From the NCBI RefSeq assembly GCF_900112455.1, contig NZ_FOLT01000002.1:301128-365127 (forward strand): a stretch of DNA of 64,000 nt, read 5' to 3'. Numbering within the stretch: the first letter of the stretch is position 1; each line of letters opens with the position of its first letter. Source of the stretch: Alkalibacterium subtropicum (GTDB lineage: Bacteria > Bacillota > Bacilli > Lactobacillales > Carnobacteriaceae_A). The notes under the pieces are model-generated. The model had not been told where the DNA came from and did no database searches. It saw only the letters and a program-made list of their open reading frames with translations. The position numbers and the translations under genes were made by a program. Shown piece after piece: positions 27,062 through 38,140 of this stretch.

Positions 27062-27090
27062 AAATGAATGCCCTCCTTCCCTACTTTAGA

Positions 27091-27396
27091 TTAAAGTGCT
27101 TCGCCAGATTTTTTAGCGTAGCGAACTTTTTTACCTTCTTCAACTTTATAACCTACTCGAGTAGATTCATTTGTTTTCGGATCGATCAATTGAACATTAG
27201 ATACGTGAATTGGTGCTTCTTTCTCAACAATTCCGCCTTCTTGTCCCATACCTGTAGGACGGGTATGTTTTTTCATGATATTGAGTCCTTCAACAATAAC
27301 TTTGTTCTGTTTAGGCATAGCAGCTAATATCGTGCCTTCTTTGCCTTTATCTTTACCTGCGATTACTTTGACTTTGTCTCCAGTTTTTACAAACAT
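27091..27396 (-). CDS. rplX: 50S ribosomal protein L24
   Basis: The 101-residue assembly-initiator protein has the KOW motif [20 protein letters not shown] and the family segment [14 protein letters not shown]. It follows rplN and precedes rplE, as in Bacillus. Confidence 0.98.
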   Translation of the reverse strand: MFVKTGDKVKVIAGKDKGKEGTILAAMPKQNKVIVEGLNIMKKHTRPTGMGQEGGIVEKEAPIHVSNVQLIDPKTNESTRVGYKVEEGKKVRYAKKSGEAL

Positions 27397-27430
27397 TCTC
27401 TAGCGCACCTCCTTATGACGTTTATCGGAA

Positions 27431-27799
27431 TTATAGAACTTCCGGAGCTAACGAAACAATTCTCATAAAGTCATTCTCACGTAATTCACGAGCAACTGGT
27501 CCGAAGATACGTGTTCCACGTGGTGCTTTGTCTTCACGAATAATTACACAAGCATTTTCATCGAATTTAATATAAGAACCATCTGGACGTCTAGCGCCAG
27601 ATTTTGTACGAACGATTACTGCACGAGCAACGTCCCCTTTTTTAACAACGCCGCCTGGTGTAGCATGTTTTACAGTAACAACTACTTCATCACCAATGTT
27701 GGCAGTTTTGGCTCCTGATCCACCTAAAACTTTAATGACAAGCACTTCACGTGCCCCAGAGTTGTCAGCGACTTTCATACGACTTTCTGTTTGAATCAC
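27431..27799 (-). CDS. rplN: 50S ribosomal protein L14
   Basis: The 122-residue protein begins [20 protein letters not shown] and contains [21 protein letters not shown] and [15 protein letters not shown]. It is complete and canonical. Confidence 0.98.
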   Translation of the reverse strand: MIQTESRMKVADNSGAREVLVIKVLGGSGAKTANIGDEVVVTVKHATPGGVVKKGDVARAVIVRTKSGARRPDGSYIKFDENACVIIREDKAPRGTRIFGPVARELRENDFMRIVSLAPEVL

Positions 27800-27874
27800 G
27801 TTAGGATCCTCCTTTCAAACTCACGATAAAGTTTACTTCATCGTTGTGTAGCTCCCGGTTCCCCGGATGTTAGA

Positions 27875-28138
27875 TTATAAAACTACTGATTCTTCAACCA
27901 CTTCTAATAAACGGAAACGTTTATCTTTAGATAATGGTCGAGTTTCCATGATTTTAACAATGTCACCAGTTTTAGCAGTATTGTTTTCATCATGTGCTTT
28001 AAATTTAGTTGAGTATTTAATACGTTTTTTGTATTTAGGGTGCTGTTTCTGCGTAGCGATCTCAACAACGATGGTTTTATCCATTTTGTCTGAAGTCACT
28101 CTGCCCTGATATACTTTACGTTCATTACGTTCAGCCAT
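27875..28138 (-). CDS. rpsQ: 30S ribosomal protein S17
   Basis: The 87-residue OB-fold protein contains [16 protein letters not shown] and [21 protein letters not shown]. It lies between rpmC and rplN, with an AGGAGGCT RBS. Confidence 0.97.
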   Translation of the reverse strand: MAERNERKVYQGRVTSDKMDKTIVVEIATQKQHPKYKKRIKYSTKFKAHDENNTAKTGDIVKIMETRPLSKDKRFRLLEVVEESVVL

Positions 28139-28179
28139 TTTCTAGCCTCCTTTGAATAAGCTATTACACTATCTAGTTA

Positions 28180-28371
28180 CTATGCCATTTCAGCTTGGCG
28201 CAAAACAGTTTTAACACGCGCGATGTTTTTACGTACCTCACCGATACGAGCGGTGTTTTCTAATTGTCCAGTAGCTAATTGAAAGCGTAAGTTAAATAGC
28301 TCTTCTTTGAATTCTGCTTCTTTTTCAATCAATTCAGTAGTGGATAAGCTTTTTAATTCATTAGCCTTCAT
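28180..28371 (-). CDS. rpmC: 50S ribosomal protein L29
   Basis: The 63-residue product from the ATG at 28371 starts [19 protein letters not shown] and ends in the signature [14 protein letters not shown], matching usual L29 length. A GTG 21 bases further upstream has no RBS. The gene overlaps the end of rplP by 11 bases, so translation is probably coupled. Confidence 0.93.
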   Translation of the reverse strand: MKANELKSLSTTELIEKEAEFKEELFNLRFQLATGQLENTARIGEVRKNIARVKTVLRQAEMA

Positions 28372-28792
28372 TTGAGTCACCACTTTCTTCACGAGTTACT
28401 ACTCTAGTTCTAACCGGTAGTTTGTGTGAAGCTAAACGCAAGGCTTCGCGAGCGACTTCTTCAGATACGCCGCCGATTTCAAACATGATCTTACCACGTT
28501 TGACAGGGGCTACCCAGCTCTCAGGAGCTCCTTTACCAGAACCCATACGAACACCAATTGCTTTAGCTGACACTGGTTTGTGAGGGAAAATTTTGATCCA
28601 TACTTTCCCACCACGTTTCATATAACGAGTCATCGCTATACGAGCTGATTCGATTTGTCTGCTTGTGATCCATACAGAGTCAATTGCCTGCAATCCGTAT
28701 TGACCGTAAGCTATTTCTTTGCCGCCTTTTGCTTCTCCACGCATTTTACCACGGAATTCGCGACGGTGTTTTACACGTTTTGGTACTAACAT
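28361..28792 (-). CDS. rplP: 50S ribosomal protein L16
   Basis: The 143-residue protein begins [18 protein letters not shown] and contains the [20 protein letters not shown] region that lines the A site. It starts three bases after rpsC. Confidence 0.98.
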   Translation of the reverse strand: MLVPKRVKHRREFRGKMRGEAKGGKEIAYGQYGLQAIDSVWITSRQIESARIAMTRYMKRGGKVWIKIFPHKPVSAKAIGVRMGSGKGAPESWVAPVKRGKIMFEIGGVSEEVAREALRLASHKLPVRTRVVTREESGDSNEG

Positions 28793-28795
28793 TGA

Positions 28796-29452
28796 TTATT
28801 TCCCTCCTTTCTTATCTTCCTTAACTTCAGGAAGAACTTCTCCTTTGTAGATCCATACTTTAACTCCGATTTTACCGTAAGTTGTATCGGCTTCTTCGTT
28901 AGCGTAATCGATATCGGCACGGATGGTGTGCAAAGGAACTGATCCTTCAGCAAAGCTTTCGCTGCGGGCAATATCTGCACCGTTTAGACGTCCGGCTACC
29001 ATTGTACGTACACCTTTAGCACCTGAACGCATTGTGCGCTGGATCGCTTGTTTTTGTGCACGACGGAATGAAATACGGTTTTCTAACTGCTCAGCAATAC
29101 TCTTTGCCACTAATGTAGCATCCATATCTGGACGTTTGATCTCGACGATGTTCACGTGAACTCGCTTGCCAGTTAAGTTGTTTAATCCGTTTCTTAAAGC
29201 ATCAACCTCTGATCCACCTTTACCAATGACCATTCCTGGTTTAGCAGTGTGAATAGACACGTTGATTCTGTTTGCTGCACGTTCGATTTCTACACGAGAA
29301 ACAGAGGCATCACTTAGTTTTTCAGCAATGTACTCACGAACAGCAAGGTCTTCATGTAATTTATCTGCAAAATCTTTTTCTGCGTACCATTTAGCGTCCC
29401 AATCTTGGATGACACCGACACGCATACCATGAGGATTTACTTTTTGTCCCAC
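28796..29452 (-). CDS. rpsC: 30S ribosomal protein S3
   Basis: The 218-residue protein has [20 protein letters not shown], the KH domain ([17 protein letters not shown]) and the C-terminal [11 protein letters not shown]. It forms part of the mRNA entry channel. It follows rplV by three bases. Confidence 0.98.
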   Translation of the reverse strand: MGQKVNPHGMRVGVIQDWDAKWYAEKDFADKLHEDLAVREYIAEKLSDASVSRVEIERAANRINVSIHTAKPGMVIGKGGSEVDALRNGLNNLTGKRVHVNIVEIKRPDMDATLVAKSIAEQLENRISFRRAQKQAIQRTMRSGAKGVRTMVAGRLNGADIARSESFAEGSVPLHTIRADIDYANEEADTTYGKIGVKVWIYKGEVLPEVKEDKKGGK

Positions 29453-29455
29453 TGA

Positions 29456-29812
29456 TTACCCCTCCTTCTTCTCTGATACCACGACTGTGATGTGGCTTGT
29501 TCGTTTGTTTATACGTGAAGCTGCACCTTTCGCACGAGGACGGAACCTTTTTAAGGTTGCTCCTTCATTTACATAGGCTTCGCTTACGACTAATTCTTCG
29601 ATATCCATATCGTAATTGTGTTCAGCATTTGCAATTGCTGACATCAAAACTTTTTCTACCGCTTCTGCTGCTCCTCTGTTAGTGAAGCGAAGGATAGAAA
29701 TAGCTTCTGCAGCACTTTTCCCTCTGATGGTATCGACGACCAAACGTGTTTTACGTGGTGCGATGCGAACCATGCGAGCAGTTGCTTTTGCTGCTGTTAC
29801 TGTTTCTGCCAT
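29456..29812 (-). CDS. rplV: 50S ribosomal protein L22
   Basis: The 118-residue protein has [20 protein letters not shown] and the tunnel-lining hairpin [20 protein letters not shown]. No insertions associated with macrolide resistance are apparent in the loop. Confidence 0.98.
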   Translation of the reverse strand: MAETVTAAKATARMVRIAPRKTRLVVDTIRGKSAAEAISILRFTNRGAAEAVEKVLMSAIANAEHNYDMDIEELVVSEAYVNEGATLKRFRPRAKGAASRINKRTSHITVVVSEKKEG

Positions 29813-29833
29813 GAATGTATCCTCCCTTCGCTA

Positions 29834-30109
29834 TTAACGTTTCGTAGTGCGGTCGTCTTTTCCGTGTCCGCGATACGTTCTTGTTGGTGCAAATTCACCT
29901 AGTTTGTGTCCGACCATGTCTTCTTGAACATAGACTGGCACATGCTTTCTTCCATCATATACGGCAATGGTATAACCTACAAAGTTCGGAAAGATAGTTG
30001 AACGACGTGACCATGTTTTGATTACACGTTTGTTGTTGTCATCCATTTCGCGAACTTTTTTCATCAAGTGATCGTCGACGAAAGGTCCTTTTTTCAAACT
30101 ACGGCTCAT
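29834..30109 (-). CDS. rpsS: 30S ribosomal protein S19
   Basis: The 91-residue protein begins [18 protein letters not shown] and has [20 protein letters not shown] and the tail [15 protein letters not shown]. It is canonical. Confidence 0.98.
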   Translation of the reverse strand: MSRSLKKGPFVDDHLMKKVREMDDNNKRVIKTWSRRSTIFPNFVGYTIAVYDGRKHVPVYVQEDMVGHKLGEFAPTRTYRGHGKDDRTTKR

Positions 30110-30170
30110 GTATTGCCCTCCTCTTCGGGTTTGCCCCGTATTATTTCTCTTTACTCTTTAAGTGTTATGC

Positions 30171-31010
30171 TTATTTTTTCTTAGTTTTACGACGACGTAC
30201 GATAAGCTTATCTGAACGATTCTTACCTTTACGGGTTTTCTTACCAAGAGTTGGTTTACCCCATGGTGACATTGGGCTTGGGCGGCCGATTGGGGCTCTA
30301 CCTTCACCACCACCGTGTGGGTGATCGTTAGGGTTCATTACAGAACCACGTACTGTTGGGCGTTTGCCCTTCCAGCGGTTACGTCCGGCTTTACCGATGT
30401 TGATCAGTTCGTGCTGTTCGTTACCTACAGAACCGATAGTTGCACGGCAGCTTGACAGGATCAGACGTGTTTCGCCTGAGCTCAAGCGGACAAGTGCGTA
30501 TTTGCCTTCTTTACCTAATACTTGAGCTGAAGTACCAGCTGAACGAACTAATTGTCCGCCTTTGCCAGGTTTCATTTCAATGTTGTGTACGAACGTACCA
30601 ACAGGGATATTAGTCAGTGGTAAGGCGTTACCTACTTTGATATCAACTTCAGGGCCTGAGTAGATGCTTGAACCTACTTCGATTCCTTTTGGAGATAAAA
30701 TGTAAGTTTTTGTTCCATCTTCATATTGTACCAATGAGATATTTGCGGAACGGTTTGGATCATATTCAACAGTTTTGACAATACCGCGAACGCCGTCTTT
30801 TTGACGTTTGAAGTCGATCACACGATATTTGTGCTTGTGGCCTCCGCCTTGATGACGGACAGTGATTTTACCAGCATTGTTACGTCCGGCACGTTTAGGG
30901 TTTGGTCTCAGCAAGCTCTTTTCTGGCTTGTTGGTTGTGATTTCAGCGAAATCAGACCCTGTCATGTTACGACGTCCATTTGTGGTAGCTTTGTATGTCT
31001 TAATTGCCAC
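30171..31010 (-). CDS. rplB: 50S ribosomal protein L2
   Basis: The 279-residue protein contains the conserved [20 protein letters not shown] segment that approaches the peptidyl transferase centre, and the basic end [12 protein letters not shown]. It lies between rplW and rpsS. Confidence 0.98.
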   Translation of the reverse strand: MAIKTYKATTNGRRNMTGSDFAEITTNKPEKSLLRPNPKRAGRNNAGKITVRHQGGGHKHKYRVIDFKRQKDGVRGIVKTVEYDPNRSANISLVQYEDGTKTYILSPKGIEVGSSIYSGPEVDIKVGNALPLTNIPVGTFVHNIEMKPGKGGQLVRSAGTSAQVLGKEGKYALVRLSSGETRLILSSCRATIGSVGNEQHELINIGKAGRNRWKGKRPTVRGSVMNPNDHPHGGGEGRAPIGRPSPMSPWGKPTLGKKTRKGKNRSDKLIVRRRKTKKK

Positions 31011-31064
31011 GTGATTCCCCTCCTTGTTAAACTAGTTTTCATGAATCATATTTTAAACGTATGC

Positions 31065-31355
31065 TTATTCTTCGTCTCCGAACAATGCAATATCATTTGA
31101 ATCAGCTGAAAGTGTCACGATCGCTTTTTTGCGTTTCTTCGTGTGACCTTCATAACGACCCATACGCTTTGGTTTAGGCGCTGTATTGATGACATTGACC
31201 TTGTCGACTTTTACATCGAATAGTTCTTCGACAGACTTTTTGATATGCGTTTTCTTAGCGCGAACATTCACTTCGAATGTGTACTTTTTGTCATCCATAG
31301 CATACATAGAAGCTTCGGTAATGATCGGGCGTAAAATGACGTCTCGTGCATCCAT
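31065..31355 (-). CDS. rplW: 50S ribosomal protein L23
   Basis: The 96-residue protein begins [16 protein letters not shown] and has the tunnel-side loop [19 protein letters not shown]23 docks SRP and trigger factor at the exit. Its start overlaps the rplD stop by one base. Confidence 0.97.
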   Translation of the reverse strand: MDARDVILRPIITEASMYAMDDKKYTFEVNVRAKKTHIKKSVEELFDVKVDKVNVINTAPKPKRMGRYEGHTKKRKKAIVTLSADSNDIALFGDEE

Positions 31356-31978
31356 TATTGAAGAGCCTCCTCTACTTTGTCCAGAGCAGCCTTCGTCAAG
31401 ATGAGTGTGTCATGTGCAACAACGTCTAGCACGGATACATTATTAGGAGCTACGACTTTAACTCCTGGAATATTACGTGCAGACAGTTTTGCAAATTCAT
31501 TGTCATCTTCTAAAACAACTAATGCTTTTTTACTTGCATCGATGTTGTTAAGCACAGCTCTGAATTCTTTAGTTTTTGGTGCGTCGAAGCTTAAACCATC
31601 TAATACGATGATGTCCTCGCTTGCTGCTTTTGCAGACAAGACAGATTTGATTGCTAAACGACGTACTTTTCTTGGTAATTTGTATGAGTATGAACGTGGT
31701 GTCGGTCCGAAGACTGTTCCACCTCCACGCCATTGTGGTGAACGGATAGAACCTTGACGCGCACGTCCAGTTCCCTTTTGACGCCATGGTTTGCGTCCTC
31801 CGCCGCGTACTGCACTACGGTTTTTTACTGCATGTGTTCCTTGTCTTAATGACGCACGCTGCATTGTGATGGCATCAAAAACAACAGCTTCATTTGGTTC
31901 GATCCCAAAAATCGCATCGTTCAATGTTACATCACCATTTTGCGTTCCGTCTTGTTTAAATAACGTTACAGTTGGCAT
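31355..31978 (-). CDS. rplD: 50S ribosomal protein L4
   Basis: The 207-residue protein contains [19 protein letters not shown], the extended loop reaching the exit tunnel, and the C-terminal globular part. In enteric bacteria L4 also controls the S10 operon; whether this happens here is not known. Confidence 0.98.
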   Translation of the reverse strand: MPTVTLFKQDGTQNGDVTLNDAIFGIEPNEAVVFDAITMQRASLRQGTHAVKNRSAVRGGGRKPWRQKGTGRARQGSIRSPQWRGGGTVFGPTPRSYSYKLPRKVRRLAIKSVLSAKAASEDIIVLDGLSFDAPKTKEFRAVLNNIDASKKALVVLEDDNEFAKLSARNIPGVKVVAPNNVSVLDVVAHDTLILTKAALDKVEEALQ

Positions 31979-32004
31979 TCTGCTAGTCCTCCCTTCCTAC
32001 TCTA

Positions 32005-32640
32005 TTACTTGTTGATTTTTTCTGCAGTTCGTATTTGGATAAGTGATTTTTTGGCACCTGGTACATTACCTTTGATCAACAATACGTTACGGTCTGTATC
32101 GACACGAACGATTTCAAGGTTTTGTACAGTGACTTGATCTCCACCCATACGGCCAGCTAATTTTTTGCCTTTGAATACGCGTCCAGGATGAGTAGCCATA
32201 CCCATTGAACCAGGACGACGGTGATAACGAGATCCGTGAGTTTCAGGTCCGCGGCTTTGGCCGTGACGTTTGATAACCCCTTGGAATCCTTTACCTTTAG
32301 ACGTTCCTGTGACATCAACGATGTCGCCTTCTGCAAATGTATCTACTTTAATTTCGTTTCCAACTTCGACGTCCCCTAGCTCAGCATCTCGTAATTCCTT
32401 AATGAAGCGCTTAGGAGCCGTGTTAGCTTTTTTAACATGACCTTGTGCTGGTTTGTTAGATAATACTTCGCGTTTATCTTCATACCCTAATTGAACAGCG
32501 TTGTAACCATCCGTTTCAGTCGTTTTAACTTGTAATACCACGTTAGGCTGAACTTCGATCACTGTTACAGGTAGTAATTCTCCTGTTTCGCTGAAAATTT
32601 GAGTCATTCCAACTTTTCTTCCTAAGATTCCCTTGGTCAT
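32005..32640 (-). CDS. rplC: 50S ribosomal protein L3
   Basis: The 211-residue protein begins [20 protein letters not shown] and contains [19 protein letters not shown] and [20 protein letters not shown]. It contacts the peptidyl transferase centre. Confidence 0.98.
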   Translation of the reverse strand: MTKGILGRKVGMTQIFSETGELLPVTVIEVQPNVVLQVKTTETDGYNAVQLGYEDKREVLSNKPAQGHVKKANTAPKRFIKELRDAELGDVEVGNEIKVDTFAEGDIVDVTGTSKGKGFQGVIKRHGQSRGPETHGSRYHRRPGSMGMATHPGRVFKGKKLAGRMGGDQVTVQNLEIVRVDTDRNVLLIKGNVPGAKKSLIQIRTAEKINK

Positions 32641-32679
32641 GAGTACACCTCCGTTATTATGATTTTTTATTTTCGTTTA

Positions 32680-32988
32680 TTATAGTTTGATTTCAATGTC
32701 TACGCCTGACGGTAAGTCAAGTTTAGTTAATGCATCCACAGTTTTCGCTGTTGGGTTTAAAATGTCCACCAGACGTTTGTGTGTACGCATTTCGAATTGT
32801 TCGCGTGAATCTTTATATTTATGTGGTGAACGGATCACAGTGAATAATTTACGTTCAGTCGGCAATGGGATTGGACCAGATACGTTTGCCCCAGTTCTCT
32901 TTGCTGTTTCCACAATTTTGTCTGCTGATTGATCAAGTACGCGATGTTCGTAAGCTTTCAAACGAATACGAATTTTTTGTTTTGCCAT
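32680..32988 (-). CDS. rpsJ: 30S ribosomal protein S10
   Basis: The 102-residue protein begins [18 protein letters not shown] and contains [20 protein letters not shown]. It is the first gene of the S10-spc-alpha run (rpsJ to rplQ) and is also the NusE partner of NusB. Its own strong promoter and structured leader lie upstream. Confidence 0.98.
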   Translation of the reverse strand: MAKQKIRIRLKAYEHRVLDQSADKIVETAKRTGANVSGPIPLPTERKLFTVIRSPHKYKDSREQFEMRTHKRLVDILNPTAKTVDALTKLDLPSGVDIEIKL

Positions 32989-33224
32989 GATTTTCCCTCC
33001 TTCGCTTATTTAAGAAATAAACCTAGCTCCACGAAAATTATCCAACCACCCTCCATGGCAATGCACCCGGGTGTGTCGCAACCTCTCGCTTCCTAGCCTC
33101 GGCTCCGCGAGTTTCACCGCCTTCTGAATTTCCAGCAAAACCTTGACGGCATGCGTTTTTTCAAAAAAAGAGCGTCACTCACAGACACCTTTACAAGTAT
33201 ACAGACAATAACAAACATAATCAA
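32989..33224 (-). promoter_or_regulatory. S10 operon promoter and long GC-rich leader
   Basis: On the minus strand TTGATT (33219-33224), a 17-base spacer and TATACT (33196-33201) form a near-consensus sigma-A promoter. The transcript would carry a leader of about 200 bases. Its middle (about 33040-33115) is much more GC-rich than its surroundings and has nested complementarity: CTCGC/GCGAG enclosing AGCC/GGCT, and CACCCGGGTG near GGAGGGTGG. A cis-regulatory r-protein leader is plausible; the ligand protein is unknown. Confidence 0.75.
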
Positions 33225-33585
33225 GCCTTTTTCTTTCTTTTTTAAAATAATTCTACAACTTTTTCTTTCTTAGACTTTCAAAAGCACCTTACTTCTTTTT
33301 CACCGGCAAGTGCCGCGTATCCGTACAGAAAATACTCCGTTTCCATTCTTATTTTTCTGTTTCTTCTATATATATTCCTTCCTCCTTACTCACTCTACCT
33401 GATATGACTCTTTTCCGTTTTACTACCCTTTAGCATCTTTATTTCACTAAGGACCACGACTGTGTCTTGCTAAATCGTTGAGTTATTTCCAGAATCTATA
33501 TACAATTAAATTAACCTATACAAAGACTGTCCTGTTATTACACCGGGACATTGGCTAATCAAATTCATTCAAAGGAGGGACTGAC
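33225..33585. promoter_or_regulatory. Divergent intergenic region with the moxR promoter
   Basis: On the plus strand TTGAGT (33478-33483), a 17-base spacer and TACAAT (33501-33506) form a good promoter about 80 bases before moxR. The start codon has an AAAGGAGGG RBS. The rest is AT-rich with no gene seen. Confidence 0.65.
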
Positions 33586-34551
33586 ATGGCTTTATTTCAG
33601 AAAACGCATCTCTCTATCGAAAAGCTGCATAGGCTTATCGATACCGTCGACAGCATCATCATCGGCAAGAAGGACGTCACCCGTCTGACCATTGTCGCTA
33701 TGCTGGCAGGCGGCCACATCTTATTCGAGGACATACCCGGCGTGGGCAAAACCCTGCTGATCCGTACGATTGCAAAGTGTCTGGATGCTGATTTTGCCCG
33801 TATACAGTTTACACCAGATCTGATCCCTTCTGACATCATCGGTTTCTCTGTACCGAATGCCGAGGGGACAGCTTTCAATTTCAGAAAGGGTCCGATCTTC
33901 AATCAGCTCTTGTTAGCCGATGAAATTAATCGAACCTCGCCCCGAACTCAGGCAGCGATGCTTGAAGCCATGTCTGAAAAGCAGGTCACCTTAGATGGTG
34001 AAACGCATACTCTACCTGAGCCATTTTTTGTTCTTGCCACTCAGAATCCGATCGAATATAAAGGGACCTACCCCCTGCCTGAAGCCCAACTGGATCGCTT
34101 TCTCTTCCAGCTGTCGCTGGGTTACCCCGATACAGAGCAGGAAGTTCAGATGCTTGCCGCCCCGGATCAGCAGAAAGCTGTTGAAAAACTTGAACCCGTG
34201 ATGACCCTGGATGAGTTTCTCACCTTGAAGGAAGTTGCCACTCATGTATACGTCGATGAAAGCCTGCTGCAATATATCGTTTCTCTCGCTTTACTGACCC
34301 GAAACCATCCAGCCATCCGCCTGGGCATCAGCCCAAGGGGCAACCAGTTTGCTCTGGCATCGGCCCGGGCACATGCCCTGCTGGCAGGCAGGGATTACGT
34401 CATCCCTCAAGATATCTTAGATATATTGAAGCCTCTCTACCGTCACCGCCTGTTATTTGAAAACCATCTCAGTAAAGAGGAAATCGATGCGTTCATCGAT
34501 CAGCTGACCAGGGAACTGGTCATTCCCAAACAAGGCAGGCAAAAGAGATGA
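33586..34551 (+). CDS. MoxR-family AAA+ ATPase
   Basis: The 321-residue ATPase has Walker A DIPGVGKT (49-56), Walker B LLLADEINR (108-116), sensor 1 LATQNPIEYKGTYPLPEAQLDRF and the C-terminal lid helices. MoxR proteins act as chaperone-like ATPases, usually encoded with a DUF58 protein and a transglutaminase, exactly as here. The gene overlaps the DUF58 gene by four bases (ATGA). The biological target of the trio is not established. Confidence 0.92.
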   Translation: MALFQKTHLSIEKLHRLIDTVDSIIIGKKDVTRLTIVAMLAGGHILFEDIPGVGKTLLIRTIAKCLDADFARIQFTPDLIPSDIIGFSVPNAEGTAFNFRKGPIFNQLLLADEINRTSPRTQAAMLEAMSEKQVTLDGETHTLPEPFFVLATQNPIEYKGTYPLPEAQLDRFLFQLSLGYPDTEQEVQMLAAPDQQKAVEKLEPVMTLDEFLTLKEVATHVYVDESLLQYIVSLALLTRNHPAIRLGISPRGNQFALASARAHALLAGRDYVIPQDILDILKPLYRHRLLFENHLSKEEIDAFIDQLTRELVIPKQGRQKR

Positions 34552-35612
34552 ACAAACGACACAAGTATTTTCGCCTTTTATCGATCTTATCCCTCTATAG
34601 CCTGATCGTTCTCTACACCCTGGTTTTTCCAACGACCGCTTCCTGGTTTATTTTCTATGCCTTCACTCTTTGGCTCGTCGTCTCCTTTCTTTCGACTCGC
34701 CAATCCTATCATTTGACCCGGACCACTAAAAAGAAAAGAGATGACAATACTTACACCTTCACCTTTATCATTGAAAATAAACGCCGTCAGCCATTCCTGT
34801 TATCTTCCATAGACATCACCTTGGTATTCAACGATATCCGTCGGCCTTCTTCCACAGCCGTCTTCTTTTCCAGAAAAATAAAAAGTCAGTTTCAGTCCCT
34901 CTCACTACCCAGAGGGCATCATGAAACTTTGACACTGGATATCGTGGGAACCGGGTTGTTCGGCGTATGGAGAAAGCATTCAACGCTTGTCGTCCCCATA
35001 AACATCGATGTCTATCCGGATCTTTTAAAGAAATCCGAACGCCAGCGACTTATGCATCATTTAACACCCTATCTGACAGAAACAGCGCATTCACTGCATC
35101 ACGACTACTATATGACGGATATCCGTTCCTTCCAGAACCGTGATACGCTCGCGGGCATCGACTGGAAAACCAGTCTCAAGCGGGGACAGTGGATGGTGAA
35201 AGAATACGAGAAGGAAGAAGAAACCCCTGTTGATCTGTGTTTTTTAGGTTTCGACACCGAAAGTTTCGAAACATTACTCAGCGTTGGTTACAGCCTTTTA
35301 AAAGAAATGAAAGAAAGTCAGGATGTGAACCTCTTTCTGGTGGGTGAATTCAGCAATACCCTGACTGCAGTCCAGGATGAAGCCGGCTTTCTGACAATCG
35401 AACCGACCCAACATACCCAGCAGCTCATCCAATTGTCGCAGCGCACACTGAATACGCCCTCCAAAAAAATCATCATCAAATCAAGTCTCATCCATGTTCC
35501 TGACCTTCCTTCCGAAACAGCCCTATACATCGACGAAGAAGCCGTGCTTATGATAAAAGGAGGCGAGACTGATGAAGATGACCTGGGACAGAGCCCTGTA
35601 CATCCGTTATAG
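34548..35612 (+). CDS. DUF58 domain-containing membrane protein
   Basis: The 354-residue protein has two adjacent N-terminal TM helices (about 12-50), an extended region, and the DUF58 signature DIRSFQNRDTLAGIDWKTSLKR near residues 190-211, with a VWA-like C-terminal part. Its end overlaps the transglutaminase gene by 41 bases. It is the standard middle partner of the MoxR-DUF58-transglutaminase set. Confidence 0.88.
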   Translation: MNKRHKYFRLLSILSLYSLIVLYTLVFPTTASWFIFYAFTLWLVVSFLSTRQSYHLTRTTKKKRDDNTYTFTFIIENKRRQPFLLSSIDITLVFNDIRRPSSTAVFFSRKIKSQFQSLSLPRGHHETLTLDIVGTGLFGVWRKHSTLVVPINIDVYPDLLKKSERQRLMHHLTPYLTETAHSLHHDYYMTDIRSFQNRDTLAGIDWKTSLKRGQWMVKEYEKEEETPVDLCFLGFDTESFETLLSVGYSLLKEMKESQDVNLFLVGEFSNTLTAVQDEAGFLTIEPTQHTQQLIQLSQRTLNTPSKKIIIKSSLIHVPDLPSETALYIDEEAVLMIKGGETDEDDLGQSPVHPL

Positions 35613-37968
35613 CCTGATCGCCGTTTTTTACAGTTTGATGCTGCTGCCTATACTGAATCTGCTGATGACGATCAATGCCCTTGCCGGCAGATACATCCTC
35701 TTCTTATTTTTCGTCCTTACAGTCCTGTCTTCAGTCTTTATAAAAAAGGTATGGCTCTATCTCCTTATACAGACTGGTCTGTTTTTTGTATTCATCTATT
35801 CTCTCTTCCCCCCCACAACTGATCGTGTTCTTTTAAGCGAATGGCTGCCGGAAAAGTGGGAACTTGGCGTCAGGCAGTGGCAGACGCTTCTGGCAGCCAA
35901 CTTGACTGAGGTGCCAGCACTCCTTTTGATGACTGGACTCTTTTTTCTGATTTCTGCCCTGACGTTCCTGCTTTTCCATTTCAACTTGCCGCTGCCCGCT
36001 TTTTTTACCGGTCTTGTCTATTTACTGACGCTTCATACCTTTACGTCCCGGAATATCCTGCCCTATCTGATTTTACTCGTCGGTAGTGCTTTTTCACTGG
36101 TGGCCATATCACAAATAGATATAGCTTCGCACTGGCAGACAGTCTCTAACACGCTTCTGTTTACCTTTGCTTCGCTCCTGGTATTGATCGGTTTGTCCTA
36201 CTTTAGTCTTGATCAGCTAAAATCAAGCCAGGAATGGGTCGAAACGAAATCCAACGCTTATCAGAAAGAACTGGATCAACGCGGTTTTTTCGACTGGATC
36301 AATAATAATGCAATGGGACTTGGTTTTCGACGTACGGGCATGGGGATCCGTACAGACAAACTTGGGGGACGACTGCATCAGGACTTTTCGCCTGTTTTCC
36401 GCGCGTTCACTCAACGTCCAAATTACTGGAAAGTGATGCATCGGACGACCTATAACGGTTTTGGCTGGGACAGCGAAGCAGCGGATACTCAAAAGACCGT
36501 CACCTTCCCTTATACCGCCTGGGAAAATGGCAGCCTGACTGCAGCCCAGCGACAGAATATGCCCGAACGGGAAGACATTTCTTCCATAAGACTGGAATGG
36601 ATCGATGACCTGTCCTATCTTGCCTACACTTATGGCTGGCTTGAACTCGATTATGACTCAGCATCAGAAGATGAGTTTACAGTAAGACTAGATGACAAAA
36701 ATGACTACTTTACTGTTCAAAATGAAGAAGGTGTCTCCGGTGACTATCTCCTACGATACGACAGAAGCTTTCCTACCCGGTTCGATGAGAAAGCTCTCCG
36801 TGAGGATGACGGCTGGCGGGAGGAACTGGCGGCCACCTATAAAGAATTATCGTCTGAGGATGAATCTGTCCAGGCAATGGAAAACAACGAAATCATAGCT
36901 TACTGGTTCGAAGACGAACTGCAGCTTCCTCCCTCCCTGCCATCGCGCGTGTATGATCTGGCGGAGGAAATAACTGCCGGCCTCAATTCTGAATATGAGA
37001 TCGTCCGCGCAGTCGAAACGTATCTCAAAGAAGACGGGGGTTACCGCTATAGTCTGCTCGATGTGGAGAGGACGCCTGAAGACGGGGATTACGTGGATCA
37101 CTTTTTATTTGAATCTCAGGTCGGCTATTGCGACAACTTTTCCACATCAATGACTGTGATGCTGCGTTCACTCGGCATACCCGCGCGCTGGACGAAAGGA
37201 TTCACCCCCGGATCCCTCATTGAAACTGACAATGATGCCCCTTACTTTTTAGTAGACAACAGCAATGCCCACTCCTGGCCGGAAGTCTTTTTTCCGAGTT
37301 ACGGCTGGGTCCCTTTTGAACCCAGTCCATCTTTTGCAAATCCAGTGACTAACCAGGAAGACGTGGCAAGCATCAGAGGGGAAACCTATTCATTCGACGA
37401 TGACGCAGATATACTCGTAATCGACGATACAGATACCGCCCCCTCGAATACAGACGACCCGAACGGAGATGGCTCAGATGGAGCATCGACGGAGTCAGAA
37501 GCAGAATCGGATAACAGGGAATCTGAAGAGACCGCTTCTTCCGCGGATCAGTCATTGACTGAGGGATGGTCAGCTATATTATATCCGGCACTTCTGTTTA
37601 TTGGCATTTCGGGCAGTGTGATTGCCGTCTTCAGATGGCACCTGCTGCTCTGGCTGCCGAGATTGTTGATCAGGACAAACACGCTTTCCCTCAAACAGGC
37701 TTCACAGCTCATTCTTCGACTGTATTACTTGAAACACAAGCCTGAACCTGGTCAAACTGTTCAAATGTATATGAATGACTGGAAACCTTTTGCCTCCAGT
37801 CATAAACAGACACTTGACGATTTCAGCCAACTGGCCGACCGGGCTTTTTATGGCCCCGTAAACTCCCAGCAGCAATTTACAGATAACGAACGAAAAGTGC
37901 TTGTGAACTTGTTGAATATTTACCCGTCACTTCCCAACGTGGATGTCAAAGTTTCTCATCAAATATGA
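35572..37968 (+). CDS. TgpA-like membrane transglutaminase (DUF3488 / transglutaminase / DUF4129)
   Basis: The 798-residue protein has a block of N-terminal TM helices (about 10-225), a large outer region with a transglutaminase-like core and one TM helix near 665-690 followed by a DUF4129-like cytoplasmic tail. The likely catalytic residues are C520 in VGYCDNFS and H567 in SNAHSWPE, followed by the acidic residue in FEPSP (583-587). An Asp/Glu/Ser-rich linker (about 600-660) precedes the last TM. The ATG has RBS AAAAGGAGG within the DUF58 gene. The substrate is unknown; it may process a cell-surface protein or peptide. Confidence 0.88.
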   Translation: MKMTWDRALYIRYSLIAVFYSLMLLPILNLLMTINALAGRYILFLFFVLTVLSSVFIKKVWLYLLIQTGLFFVFIYSLFPPTTDRVLLSEWLPEKWELGVRQWQTLLAANLTEVPALLLMTGLFFLISALTFLLFHFNLPLPAFFTGLVYLLTLHTFTSRNILPYLILLVGSAFSLVAISQIDIASHWQTVSNTLLFTFASLLVLIGLSYFSLDQLKSSQEWVETKSNAYQKELDQRGFFDWINNNAMGLGFRRTGMGIRTDKLGGRLHQDFSPVFRAFTQRPNYWKVMHRTTYNGFGWDSEAADTQKTVTFPYTAWENGSLTAAQRQNMPEREDISSIRLEWIDDLSYLAYTYGWLELDYDSASEDEFTVRLDDKNDYFTVQNEEGVSGDYLLRYDRSFPTRFDEKALREDDGWREELAATYKELSSEDESVQAMENNEIIAYWFEDELQLPPSLPSRVYDLAEEITAGLNSEYEIVRAVETYLKEDGGYRYSLLDVERTPEDGDYVDHFLFESQVGYCDNFSTSMTVMLRSLGIPARWTKGFTPGSLIETDNDAPYFLVDNSNAHSWPEVFFPSYGWVPFEPSPSFANPVTNQEDVASIRGETYSFDDDADILVIDDTDTAPSNTDDPNGDGSDGASTESEAESDNRESEETASSADQSLTEGWSAILYPALLFIGISGSVIAVFRWHLLLWLPRLLIRTNTLSLKQASQLILRLYYLKHKPEPGQTVQMYMNDWKPFASSHKQTLDDFSQLADRAFYGPVNSQQQFTDNERKVLVNLLNIYPSLPNVDVKVSHQI

Positions 37969-38140
37969 GCGGACACCAGCTGACTGCGTTAAAGAATGAA
38001 TGTGGAACAAAATGATCGCGCTCTTCTCCTGCAAACTTCAGGAAGTAGCTCCAATATCTGTTTAGTGACCAGTTCAGACAACAATTCTCCAGGAAGTGGT
38101 TGCAATACGATGCAGTCGATCATCAGTCTATTTCTAGCAT

